From Marivirga sericea (lineage in GTDB: Bacteria; Bacteroidota; Bacteroidia; Cytophagales; Cyclobacteriaceae): DNA of 64,000 nucleotides. The notes under the pieces were generated by a model. It did not search any database. It was not told the DNA's origin and was given only the letters and a program-made list of their open reading frames with translations. The stretch covers positions 1-64,000 of the forward strand of contig NZ_FXAW01000004.1 of NCBI RefSeq assembly GCF_900177665.1, given 5' to 3'. Every line of letters starts with the position of its first letter. Within the stretch, counting starts at the first letter, position 1. A program made the position numbers and the translations under genes. Positions 48,489 to 56,428 of this stretch are shown piece by piece.

Positions 48489-48504
48489 ATTGAAAAGTAA
48501 TTTA

Positions 48505-49491
48505 TTAAGGTAAGGCTTCGATCGCATTGTAAACATCGCTCTCTGTCCCTGTGATAAAATCATCTTCTTCGAAAGTATAAACATCTCCATCTGCAACAGT
48601 TTGAGGCTGTATCGAATATTTCCACTCTCCATCTTCTTCGGTGATAAAGATCACGTGCATCTCCAAACCAATAGGAATTTCACCATAGTGTTCTGAAAAG
48701 GAGTTAGCAGTTTCATTGAAAGTATCAAGCTGAGCTAAAGCATAAGGCTCTCCATCGTAGTATAAATAAACTGAACAATTCTGGATATGATAACCATTAG
48801 GTACTATCACTTCCAATGTTGTTTTGGGTCTTGGATCGTTATAAAATCGATCTACATTAGACCATCCAAATCCAGAAAGAAAACCATAATACTGATCCCC
48901 TTCTACAAACAAATTACCGGCCCCATCTGGACCTAATCGATCTTCTTCCCAAGCAAGGTTCTCATTTTCATCTGTCTGACCATTCCAAAGGGTCATCTCT
49001 TGATCTGCACCACCTGTTAAGTCAGTTGGAACTACTAATTTCATATGATTTGAAATATCTAACTGTTCGCCATTTTGTGTTACATTGACGTAGAACTCAC
49101 CACCAGAAATTAAAAGTGCCTTATTACCATTTTCCCTAATGCCCATAGTAGGTTTGTTCGTAGCTAACATACGACTTGCATCAAATATTTCAATAAATTC
49201 TAGGTCTACAGGGCCAGTAACAGCTTCGCCATCTAGTTTTAAAGTGCCTGCATATATTTCAAGTAAAACTCCCTTTTCTGATTCAAACTCAATTCCTTCC
49301 TCTGCTTCAAACTGCGTCTCCTGTCTGATCTGATCAAGAACTGAAGCTTGGAGTTGCCGAAACTCTTCTGATGTGGGCGTTTCAATCATTTCTTCAGGTA
49401 CCACTTCATTAACAGGATCGTCATCATTACATCCGTAAAATAATACCATTGCCAAAAGGCTGACTGCGAATAAGTTTTTAAAATTTTTCAT
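48505..49491 (-). CDS. Hypothetical lipoprotein of the CHAT cluster
   Basis: This 328-residue lipoprotein has the lipobox LFYGC with the lipidated Cys at about residue 21. Acidic residues just after it (NDDDP) resemble the export signal that directs some Bacteroidota lipoproteins to the surface. The rest is beta-rich: VLLEIYAGTLKLDGEAVTGP, VDLEFIEIFDASRMLATNKPT, KALLISGGEFYVNVTQNGEQL. This stretch resembles beta-sandwich proteins found with PKD or carboxypeptidase-like repeats, but I do not recognise a named family. It is divergent from the ECF sigma gene with a 101-base gap. Confidence 0.7.
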   Translation of the reverse strand: MKNFKNLFAVSLLAMVLFYGCNDDDPVNEVVPEEMIETPTSEEFRQLQASVLDQIRQETQFEAEEGIEFESEKGVLLEIYAGTLKLDGEAVTGPVDLEFIEIFDASRMLATNKPTMGIRENGNKALLISGGEFYVNVTQNGEQLDISNHMKLVVPTDLTGGADQEMTLWNGQTDENENLAWEEDRLGPDGAGNLFVEGDQYYGFLSGFGWSNVDRFYNDPRPKTTLEVIVPNGYHIQNCSVYLYYDGEPYALAQLDTFNETANSFSEHYGEIPIGLEMHVIFITEEDGEWKYSIQPQTVADGDVYTFEEDDFITGTESDVYNAIEALP

Positions 49492-49592
49492 AATTATTTA
49501 TTTCATTTGATTCGCCCTTATATCAACTGTCTTGATCTCCTGTTACCCCTAATTCATATATTTTTTTTACTTTCGTATAAAACTCACTCAAA

Positions 49593-50174
49593 ATGTCAGT
49601 AGAGAACCATCCTGATCAATACTATATTGATGGAATAAACCAAAATGAAAGCAAGGTCATTAGGGAAATCTATGACCAGTTTTCTGAGAAGGTAATTCAT
49701 TTCATTTGTAAAAATAACGGCAATGAATCTCAGGCATCCGATATTATTCAGGAGGTTTTGATCATCATATTTAAACAAGCTAAGAACAATAACTTAACAC
49801 TTACTTGTCCATTTGATGCTTATTTTTTTCTTCTATGCAAAAGAAGATGGTTAAATGAATTAAAAAAGAATGGTAGAACACAGGTAACAAGCGGAAGCGA
49901 AAATTTATCTATAGTCGATACTACTTTTGAAGCAGTAGAAGAAACGCTGCTTCTTTCAGCAAAAGAGGCCCTTTTTCAAGAAATGTTTCAGCAGCTTTCT
50001 GACGCATGTCAAAATTTACTAAAGACCTCTTTTAAAATTAATAATATGGAGGAAGTAGCTAAAAAATTAGATATATCTTATGCCTACGCTAGAAAGAAGA
50101 AGTCACTTTGTGTTGGGAAACTAACTGAGCTCGTTAGGTCATCTCCAAAATACAATTCACTTAAAAACGACTAA
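49593..50174 (+). CDS. ECF-type RNA polymerase sigma factor
   Basis: This 193-residue sigma-70 family protein has region 2 (about 20-88: IYDQFSEKVIHFICKN, then ASDIIQEVLIIIFKQ, and FDAYFFLLCKRRWLNELKK) and region 4 (about 130-180: LSDACQNLLKTSFKINNMEE, then VAKKLDISYAYARKKKSLCVGKL). The last part is the helix-turn-helix that reads -35. The next gene starts two bases later and encodes a membrane protein with an anti-sigma-like layout. It probably controls the divergent lipoprotein-PKD-CHAT genes and itself. Confidence 0.87.
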   Translation: MSVENHPDQYYIDGINQNESKVIREIYDQFSEKVIHFICKNNGNESQASDIIQEVLIIIFKQAKNNNLTLTCPFDAYFFLLCKRRWLNELKKNGRTQVTSGSENLSIVDTTFEAVEETLLLSAKEALFQEMFQQLSDACQNLLKTSFKINNMEEVAKKLDISYAYARKKKSLCVGKLTELVRSSPKYNSLKND

Positions 50175-50176
50175 CT

Positions 50177-50899
50177 ATGAAAGACCAAGACTACCGTATA
50201 TTTGAAGCTTATATTACCGGCGATCTGGAATCTGAGGAGATGGAGCAACACAACAAAAAACTTCAGGAGGATAATGACTATAGAGAGTCTTTCGAACTTT
50301 ATAAAACCTTAAATGAACATCTTAAGAGTGAGTTTGAAAATACAGAAGACTTAGAGCAGTTTGAAAAATCTGTTTCCAGCATTTCCAGTAACTATTTTGA
50401 AAGGAGAAAGCATCCGAAATTTGCTTGGGTGAAAATGACAATAGCTGCATCTATCATCATAGCTATTGGTTTGTATTTTCTATTCGGTGAAGTATCAAAG
50501 CCTCAATATCAGGAAGTAGCACAAATCCCTACTATTCACCTGAGCGAAAGAGGTGCAAATGTGGAAGTCTATTTACAAGCCGAAAAAGCATTTAATCAAA
50601 GGCAATATGCACAAGCAATTGAATTATTTGATCAGATCCTTAGAGAAGACAATCAAATGCATTCTATTAGGTTATACCAAGCAATTGCATACATGGAAAC
50701 TGGGCAAGCAGAAAATGCCAAAAAATTGTATGATAAAATTATACAGCAGAAAAATGCTTTTAGTGAAGAAGCACTCTGGTATGCAGCTTTAAACGAACTA
50801 AACAAAGAAGATTATCCGGCCTGCAAAAGTTATTTGAAGAAAATCAAACCCTCTGCAAGCCGATATGAAGATGCTACTAATCTTCTGAATGAATTATAG
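50177..50899 (+). CDS. Anti-sigma-like membrane protein with periplasmic TPRs
   Basis: This 240-residue protein has a cytoplasmic N-terminus (about 1-80: YITGDLESEEMEQHNKKLQE, which resembles the zinc-less anti-sigma start of Bacteroidota), one membrane helix (about 84-103) and a C-terminal region of tetratricopeptide repeats (about 130-240, for example AEKAFNQRQYAQAIELFDQI and YQAIAYMETGQAENAKKLYD). The helix puts the TPRs in the periplasm. It starts two bases after the sigma gene. It should hold the sigma factor until a periplasmic signal releases it. That role is inferred from gene order and topology. Confidence 0.75.
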   Translation: MKDQDYRIFEAYITGDLESEEMEQHNKKLQEDNDYRESFELYKTLNEHLKSEFENTEDLEQFEKSVSSISSNYFERRKHPKFAWVKMTIAASIIIAIGLYFLFGEVSKPQYQEVAQIPTIHLSERGANVEVYLQAEKAFNQRQYAQAIELFDQILREDNQMHSIRLYQAIAYMETGQAENAKKLYDKIIQQKNAFSEEALWYAALNELNKEDYPACKSYLKKIKPSASRYEDATNLLNEL

Positions 50900-50911
50900 A
50901 TTTATCAAATT

Positions 50912-51397
50912 CTAGAAATAAAATCTAAATGAAATACCTCCACCAAACCATAACCCTGGAGTTGGTGCGAAATCGAATGTAGGTTTCATATCTATTCCTA
51001 TGACAAACGGTATGTCAGTTAATGTATACTCCAATCCTAAAATACCATCCAAGCCAATTGTAAAGCCTCGGCCCCTACCATCAAAATAGTAACCAGGTCT
51101 TGCAATGTTATCATCAAACAATCCCATATGAGCACCTGCGCCATAATACCAATTCAGATAAGGAACATCAAATGCATTGGCATGTCTTTCGTAAAGACCT
51201 GTAATTTCGAAACCACCCCTATAACCGGACAAGAGACCTTCTACGGCATCTGTTTTACTGATAAAGTGTTTACCAGTAATGGCTGTTGGATAGCCTCCTC
51301 TAACCCCAACTGCTGTCTTATAATCTTGTCCAAAAACAGCAGTTGAACTAGCAAGTAAAAAAATAACCACTACTACTTTTAATCTTTTCATAAACAT
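50912..51397 (-). CDS. Small outer-membrane beta-barrel-like protein
   Basis: This 161-residue protein has a signal peptide (start MFMKRLKV or the second Met at residue 3, ending VFGQ). The mature part is glycine-rich with alternating pattern and ends GGGISFRFYF, a likely beta-signal. It resembles the 8-strand OmpA/PorT-like barrels (KTAVGVRGGYPTAITGKHF, GFTIGLDGILGLEYTL). It is convergent with the anti-sigma-like gene and probably not part of its operon. The function is unknown. Confidence 0.75.
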   Translation of the reverse strand: MFMKRLKVVVVIFLLASSTAVFGQDYKTAVGVRGGYPTAITGKHFISKTDAVEGLLSGYRGGFEITGLYERHANAFDVPYLNWYYGAGAHMGLFDDNIARPGYYFDGRGRGFTIGLDGILGLEYTLTDIPFVIGIDMKPTFDFAPTPGLWFGGGISFRFYF

Positions 51398-51443
51398 AAA
51401 TTTTATCTTATTCCCCCTCTTTACGAATCTATTCTAGATAAGA

Positions 51444-51893
51444 TTACCTATTTTCAAAACCTTCATCTATCATATGTGGACCATTTTCTGCCTTGGCTAC
51501 AGCTAATCGATCGCAACGCTCATTGTCAGGATTTCCTGCATGTCCCTTTACCCAATGAAAATTTATGTCATAACCTTTCGAAGCATCCAGATATTGCTTC
51601 CAGAGGTCAACATTTTTTTTACCCTTGAAATCTTTTTTTATCCATCCGGCCAACCAACCTTTTGTGATAGAATCTATTACATACTTTGAATCACTGTAAA
51701 TATGAATAGGATGTTTTTTAGTTTTCAAACTCTTCAAAGCCACTATAATTGCAAGTAGCTCCATTCTGTTATTTGTAGTATTTCGGTATCCGCCTGAGAT
51801 TTCTTTTACTTTTTCTCCAAAGCGCATTACAATTCCGTAACCACCAGGGCCAGGATTTCCTAAAGCAGAACCGTCAGTATAAATAGTTATCAT
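51444..51893 (-). CDS. rnhA: Ribonuclease HI
   Basis: Cleaves the RNA strand of RNA-DNA hybrids. The catalytic residues are visible, counted from MITIYTDGS: Asp7 in YTDGSALGNPG, Glu45 in NRMELLAI, Asp68 in YSDSKYVID, His118 in KGHAGNPDNE and Asp128 in RCDRLA. I chose this Met at 51893 rather than an upstream one at 51920 because the beta-strand motif starts right here, as in E. coli. The basic protrusion (WIKKDFKGKKNVDLWK) is present. The length (about 149 residues) is normal. Confidence 0.94.
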   Translation of the reverse strand: MITIYTDGSALGNPGPGGYGIVMRFGEKVKEISGGYRNTTNNRMELLAIIVALKSLKTKKHPIHIYSDSKYVIDSITKGWLAGWIKKDFKGKKNVDLWKQYLDASKGYDINFHWVKGHAGNPDNERCDRLAVAKAENGPHMIDEGFENR

Positions 51894-51985
51894 AATATGA
51901 ATTGTCAAGTTTGATTCCAAAAAGGTTGAAATGGGTTCAAAATCAGCTAATAAAGGCCACTTCCTATTTACTCACTAGACTTCTA

Positions 51986-52549
51986 TTAGAAGAAATTCTT
52001 AAATAATTTGATAGAAATTGCTAGCAATATAATACCAAATACTTTTCGCAATATACTAAATCCTGCCTGTCCTATTTTCCTTTCTAACCAACCGCAAGTC
52101 TTCAATACAATGAATACCAAAATAAGGTTAATGACGATCCCAACAATTATATTTGCAGTCTGATATTCTGCTTTTAATGAAATTAAGGTGGTCATAGTAC
52201 CGGCTCCAGCAATTAATGGGAATGCAATAGGCATGATAGACGCACTTCCAGCCGATGCATCTTCATGTTTGAATAAAACGATACCCAAGACCATTTCCAT
52301 ACCGATCAAGAACATCACAATAGCTCCTGCTATGGCAAAAGAAGCGACATCTAGTCCGAAAAGATTTAGAATTGATTTTCCTAGGAAAAGAAAAGCAATC
52401 ATAATAACACCAGCTACAATTGTAGCTTTACCTGATTGTACATGACCTAATTTTTTTCTTAAGTCAATGACAATAGGTACTGAACCCAAAATATCAATTA
52501 CTGAAAATAAAATAAGGGAGACGGAAATGATTTCTTTAAAATTGAGCAT
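51986..52549 (-). CDS. MarC/UPF0056 family membrane protein
   Basis: This 187-residue inner-membrane protein has six predicted helices. The MarC pattern is visible: SVIDILGSVPIVIDLRKKL at the start, IAGAIVMFLIGMEMVLG and IMPIAFPLIAGAGTMTTLISL in the middle. The family is often labelled as antibiotic-resistance related, yet no transport activity has been firmly shown. A -7 box (TACTTTTG, 52566-52573) lies 17 bases upstream. Confidence 0.9.
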   Translation of the reverse strand: MLNFKEIISVSLILFSVIDILGSVPIVIDLRKKLGHVQSGKATIVAGVIMIAFLFLGKSILNLFGLDVASFAIAGAIVMFLIGMEMVLGIVLFKHEDASAGSASIMPIAFPLIAGAGTMTTLISLKAEYQTANIIVGIVINLILVFIVLKTCGWLERKIGQAGFSILRKVFGIILLAISIKLFKNFF

Positions 52550-52565
52550 ATCGTAAAATTTTGCG

Positions 52566-52573
52566 CAAAAGTA
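52566..52573 (-). promoter_or_regulatory. -7 box upstream of the marC-like gene
   Basis: Read on the minus strand, TACTTTTG fits TAnnTTTG, 16 bases before the ATG at 52549. No -33 TTTG at the right distance. Confidence 0.4.
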
Positions 52574-52591
52574 CGATAAGAAAAGCAGCTT

Positions 52592-53656
52592 TCAATTCAT
52601 TTTCTCAAAACGAATTAAGAAATTAATTAAATCAATGTAGTGTTGATTTGGAATAGCAGGAAAATTAGCAATTCTGATCGTATCATCTTTCAAATCACCA
52701 TATCCATTCCCAAGTATAAAACTTTCTTTTTCAGCCATTTGCTTCAATTTCTCTATCACCTCCTTCTCCCCTTTTAAACAAAAGACAGTATCGGAAAGAA
52801 GCTCCTCTGAATGTACCAAAGGAATTAATTTCTTTGCATTCTTGAGCTCCCCATAAAACATTACTTTCCTCTTTTGCAAATTGCGGTGAATGGCAGATAT
52901 GTTCTCAACATTCTGAAGCAGCCGATTTAGTAGAAAAATATTAGCAATATTGGGCGTGTGATGCGTTTCGTGGTTTAGAGCATTCTTCCTTATGAAATTG
53001 AAAGAATTGTAATGCATATTTTCACCAATTTCAATCGCCCGATCTATCGCTTTAGGACTTACAACCATCAAAGCCATTCCTGCAGGCAATCCAAAGCATT
53101 TTTGGACTGAAGCATACCAGATATCACCAAGATTCCAATCAAACTCATAGCCAGCCATTGAAGAAGTCGCATCATAAGCTATCAACTTCTCAGGAAATTC
53201 ATTTCTCACTTTTTCCTGAAATGATTGTGGAATTACAGTTCCATTTGAAGTTTCATTATGCGTGAAAGCTAATAACTCTACCTCTTTTTCAAAAGACTGC
53301 AGGGATGGATTTTCCCGCACATCAAATTCATTTCCTTTGGATTTGTGATGAATTTTTTGAGTATACTTCCACCACTTCTTTCCAAATGCCCCATTGAAAA
53401 AATGAGAGGAGCTAGCCTGAATAAAGGACTGTGAAATGATTTCCCAACATTCGGTAGCAGAAGAGACGACTATAATCTCATACTCGAGGGGAACATTCAA
53501 CTTTGATTTTAAGAGGCTTTTGGTTGCAGAAAATAGATTATGGAAAGCAGTTGATCTATGGTTTCTTTCCATGATTCCTGACTCCATAGCTTCTTGAAAA
53601 TACCTCGCCACTTGCGGATAAATCTTCGAGGGCCCAGGATAAAAGTTATACTTCAT
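52592..53656 (-). CDS. Class V aminotransferase, SerC-like
   Basis: This 354-residue PLP enzyme resembles phosphoserine aminotransferase. NFYPGPSKIYPQVARYFQEA at the start, SSATECWEIISQSF near residue 65, YDATSSMAGYEFDW near 161 and the PLP lysine Lys186 in YASVQKCFGLPAGM can be seen. In typical SerC the lysine motif is QKN-GPAG and an SHR motif binds the substrate phosphate; here NHRST near residue 32 may take that part. The divergence leaves the substrate open. It lies five bases after the crotonase gene. Confidence 0.8.
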   Translation of the reverse strand: MKYNFYPGPSKIYPQVARYFQEAMESGIMERNHRSTAFHNLFSATKSLLKSKLNVPLEYEIIVVSSATECWEIISQSFIQASSSHFFNGAFGKKWWKYTQKIHHKSKGNEFDVRENPSLQSFEKEVELLAFTHNETSNGTVIPQSFQEKVRNEFPEKLIAYDATSSMAGYEFDWNLGDIWYASVQKCFGLPAGMALMVVSPKAIDRAIEIGENMHYNSFNFIRKNALNHETHHTPNIANIFLLNRLLQNVENISAIHRNLQKRKVMFYGELKNAKKLIPLVHSEELLSDTVFCLKGEKEVIEKLKQMAEKESFILGNGYGDLKDDTIRIANFPAIPNQHYIDLINFLIRFEKMN

Positions 53657-53661
53657 TGAAA

Positions 53662-54435
53662 CTACTTACCCGTAAACAGTGGTTTTCTTTTCTCTACAAA
53701 AGCTTTCATTCCTTCAGTTTGATCTTCTGAGGCAAAGGTTAAATAGAAGTTTTTACGCTCAAAATGTAATCCTTCATCCAAATGAGTTTCAAAGGCTCTA
53801 TTGACAGATTCCTTGGCTAATTTAGCAGCAACAGGAGACATTTGCGCAATTTGTTCTGCTAATTCAACTGCTGCTTCCAGATACATTTCCGTGGGCACAA
53901 CATTATTCACTAAACCATAATGCAATGCCTCTTCAGCACTCAAGAAATTCCCAGTTAAAACCAATTCCATTGCTTTGGCTTTTCCTATTGCGCGCGTTAA
54001 TCTTTGAGTACCACCAGCTCCAGGCATTACCCCAATCTTAATTTCAGGCTGTCCGAATTTTGCTGATTCTGAAGCCACAATCATATCACAAGTCATGGCT
54101 AATTCACAACCACCACCTAGAGCAAATCCCGAAACTGCTGCAATCAAAGGCTTTTTCGTTTTCTTAATTTGATCCCATGTGCTGAATTGATCCACATTTA
54201 ACATGTCTATAGCAGTTTTGCCAGCCATTTGCTTTATATCTGCTCCGGCTGCAAAAGCTTTTTCGTTACCTGTCAAAATGATTACCCTGACATCTACATC
54301 TTCATCCAATGCTTGCAAGGTATTCTTCAATTCCGTCATTAATTGTAAATTCAAGGCATTCAATTCCTTAGGCCTGTTGAGATTTACAAGCGCAATATGC
54401 TTTTTATATTGAGTGTTTACTTTTATGAATTCCAT
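53662..54435 (-). CDS. Enoyl-CoA hydratase/isomerase family protein
   Basis: This 257-residue crotonase hydrates trans-2-enoyl-CoA in fatty-acid beta-oxidation. The oxyanion-hole segment is AFAAGADIKQMAG (about 59-71), and ALGGGCELAMTCDMIVASE with KFGQPEIKIGVMPGAGGTQ (about 105-143) carries both catalytic glutamates. The C-terminal SVNRAFETHLDEGLHFERKNFYL is typical. It precedes the SerC-like aminotransferase by five bases, a pairing I cannot explain metabolically. A 245-base gap separates it from cdaA. Confidence 0.93.
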   Translation of the reverse strand: MEFIKVNTQYKKHIALVNLNRPKELNALNLQLMTELKNTLQALDEDVDVRVIILTGNEKAFAAGADIKQMAGKTAIDMLNVDQFSTWDQIKKTKKPLIAAVSGFALGGGCELAMTCDMIVASESAKFGQPEIKIGVMPGAGGTQRLTRAIGKAKAMELVLTGNFLSAEEALHYGLVNNVVPTEMYLEAAVELAEQIAQMSPVAAKLAKESVNRAFETHLDEGLHFERKNFYLTFASEDQTEGMKAFVEKRKPLFTGK

Positions 54436-54464
54436 AACGTAAATATGAAAAAGCAGGAGAGTAT

Positions 54465-54497
54465 AAAAAAGAAAAACCTTCTTTTTTCAAAGAAGGC
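54465..54497 (-). terminator. Terminator downstream of cdaA
   Basis: On the minus strand CCTTCTTT and AAAGAAGG form an eight-base stem with a four-base loop; T-rich sequence follows (TTTTTCTTTTTT). It lies nine bases after the stop of the small frame at 54506. Confidence 0.75.
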
Positions 54498-54505
54498 TTT
54501 TCGTG

Positions 54506-54622
54506 TTAAACAGGTGTATGAATAAAATTTGTGTTTGTAATAGTATATACTGCAACCACTAAAAAAGTAACCCCCCAAAAATAAAATATTTTATAAATGT
54601 GAATAGGATAATCATAATTGAC
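54506..54622 (-). pseudogene. Possible small membrane-protein frame without a clean start
   Basis: After a TGA, 38 codons stay open and end in TAA nine bases before a terminator. The translation (NYDYPIHIYKIFYFWG, then VTFLVVAVYTITNTNF) looks like a real one-helix membrane peptide. No ATG is in frame, but an ATG at 54626 sits one base out of frame; removing a single C at 54620 would give MSNYDYPIHIY. It may be a frameshifted gene, a non-ATG start, or chance. The gap between cdaA and the crotonase gene is otherwise empty. Confidence 0.3.
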
Positions 54623-54680
54623 TCATTATCAGTGAATTGAGTGTGAATAAAGTTAGAAAATAAAAATGAATGAATGAAAG

Positions 54681-55535
54681 TCATTGGACTATTTCCTGCT
54701 CGGCACTCTCTTTTCTGTTCTCTTTATTCTTTTTCTTATTGTCCTCTGCTAAGTAATCGTTTATTTTAGACCTAATCTCTTGATTGGATAAGTTGTGGTA
54801 GATGGTGCCATTTCGAGCAACTGATAATTGACCAGTTTCCTCAGAAACTATCAAGATAACGGTATCTGTTGCTTCTGACATTCCAATAGCAGCTTTATGG
54901 CGTAGCCCAAATTGCGCAGGAACATCTTTTTCTGTTACAGGCAATACGCATCTTGCGGCTGATATACGTCCTTTGTGAATAATAACAGCACCATCATGCA
55001 AAGGGCTCGTTTTATTGAATATCGAAATCAATAATCTTTTTGACACAATAGCATCAATTAAATCGCCAGATTCGGCATAAAACTTTAGTTCAGAACCTTT
55101 GGAAAGGACTATCAAAGCCCCAGTATTAGTACCTCCCAATGATTTGGAAGCCTCAATGAGAGGAGTAATATTAAATTCATCCCCTTTCTTTCTTTTTTTC
55201 CAGGGAAGGTTGGACAAAAAGCCATTTTCAGAATTAAAAGATGTAGTTTTTCCTAATAGTAACAAAAACTTTCTTATTTCTTGCTGAAACAATATGATAG
55301 CAGCAATTACTCCAACCCCCATAAATTGGCCCAAGATGGCTGAAAGTAATTCCATTTCTGCCGCTCTTACAACCAAATAAATTAAATAAAGAGATAAGAA
55401 ACCAACAAAGATACGGACCGCAACACTGCCGCGCATTAGGCTATAGACTTGAAATAATAGAAAACTAACAAGTCCTATATCTAAAACATCTACTATACTT
55501 ACTTCTAAAAACCCTATGTTAAATCCAACTATCAA
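54681..55535 (-). CDS. cdaA: Diadenylate cyclase (CdaA type)
   Basis: Makes the second messenger c-di-AMP from two ATP. The 284-residue protein has three membrane helices in the first 90 residues and a DAC domain (about 115-265). DGAVIIHKGRISAARCVLP holds the DGA motif (181-183); the RHR motif is RHK (212-214) in FGLRHKAAIGMSEATD. The C-terminal tail is charged and disordered (EDNKKKNKENRKESAEQ). It overlaps folP by four bases, so the two are co-translated. c-di-AMP controls potassium and osmolytes in other bacteria; the receptor here is unknown. Confidence 0.93.
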   Translation of the reverse strand: MIVGFNIGFLEVSIVDVLDIGLVSFLLFQVYSLMRGSVAVRIFVGFLSLYLIYLVVRAAEMELLSAILGQFMGVGVIAAIILFQQEIRKFLLLLGKTTSFNSENGFLSNLPWKKRKKGDEFNITPLIEASKSLGGTNTGALIVLSKGSELKFYAESGDLIDAIVSKRLLISIFNKTSPLHDGAVIIHKGRISAARCVLPVTEKDVPAQFGLRHKAAIGMSEATDTVILIVSEETGQLSVARNGTIYHNLSNQEIRSKINDYLAEDNKKKNKENRKESAEQEIVQ

Positions 55536-56389
55536 TTCTTCAATTTATTAAACAATTTTACAGTTTCTGCTGCTTCTTTTACATCATGTACCCTCAAAAT
55601 ACTTGCGCCATTTATTAATGAATACATGTTTAATGCCGTTGTACCATTTAAAGCTTGCATGGCTTCACCTCCTAATAATTTATAAATCATAGACTTTCTT
55701 GATACTCCAACAAGTACTGGGCAATCCAATTCCTTAAAATAGGACAAATTCTTAAGCATTTCATAATTCTGATCTAAGCTTTTTGCAAATCCAAACCCTG
55801 GATCCACAATGATATCACTTACTTGCAAAGATCGCAGCTTTAAAATTTTTTCACTTAAGTCGTAAACAACATCCTTCATCAAATGATCATACTCCGTTAA
55901 ATTCTGCATAGTTGCAGGCGTGCCGCGCATATGCATAAGAATATAAGGAACTTGCAGATGACTTACAGTTTCAAACATTCCTTCATCCAAATTTCCACCA
56001 GACACATCATTAACAATAGATGCACCTGCTATAACTGCTTGCTTTGCTACTTCAGAACGAAAAGTATCAATGGAAATCACAATACTTGGAAATTTCTCAA
56101 TTAAGATTGAAATCAAGGGCAATACCCGGTCCATTTCTTCCTGTTGAGACACTTCGGCTGCATTTGGTTTTGTTGAATAACCACCAATATCAATAATGTC
56201 TGCACCCTCCACCATCATTTTTTCGACAGATCCTACTGCTTTACTTAAATCAACATTTTTCCCGCCATCGTAAAACGAATCTGGCGTTGCATTGATAATA
56301 CCCATCACCTTTGGGTAGGTCAAATCCATTAAGTTCCCTTTAACGAGAAGTGTTTTTTTATTAGAAAATGCTTTATCTTTCGCTTCCAA
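55532..56389 (-). CDS. folP: Dihydropteroate synthase
   Basis: Joins p-aminobenzoate with dihydropterin pyrophosphate in folate synthesis, the target of sulfonamides. The 285-residue protein has the pterin motif PKVMGIINATPDSFYDGGK (about 26-44), GADIIDIGGYSTKPNA (about 58-73), the SIVNDVSGG segment, DIIVDPGFGFAKSLDQNYE and the C-terminal ILRVHDVKEA. It overlaps cdaA by four bases. The divergent DUF1599 gene begins only 39 bases away, so the two promoters are squeezed into this gap. Confidence 0.95.
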   Translation of the reverse strand: MEAKDKAFSNKKTLLVKGNLMDLTYPKVMGIINATPDSFYDGGKNVDLSKAVGSVEKMMVEGADIIDIGGYSTKPNAAEVSQQEEMDRVLPLISILIEKFPSIVISIDTFRSEVAKQAVIAGASIVNDVSGGNLDEGMFETVSHLQVPYILMHMRGTPATMQNLTEYDHLMKDVVYDLSEKILKLRSLQVSDIIVDPGFGFAKSLDQNYEMLKNLSYFKELDCPVLVGVSRKSMIYKLLGGEAMQALNGTTALNMYSLINGASILRVHDVKEAAETVKLFNKLKN

Positions 56390-56428
56390 ATATTATTAAT
56401 GTAGAATTTATATAAAAAACGGTAGTTA

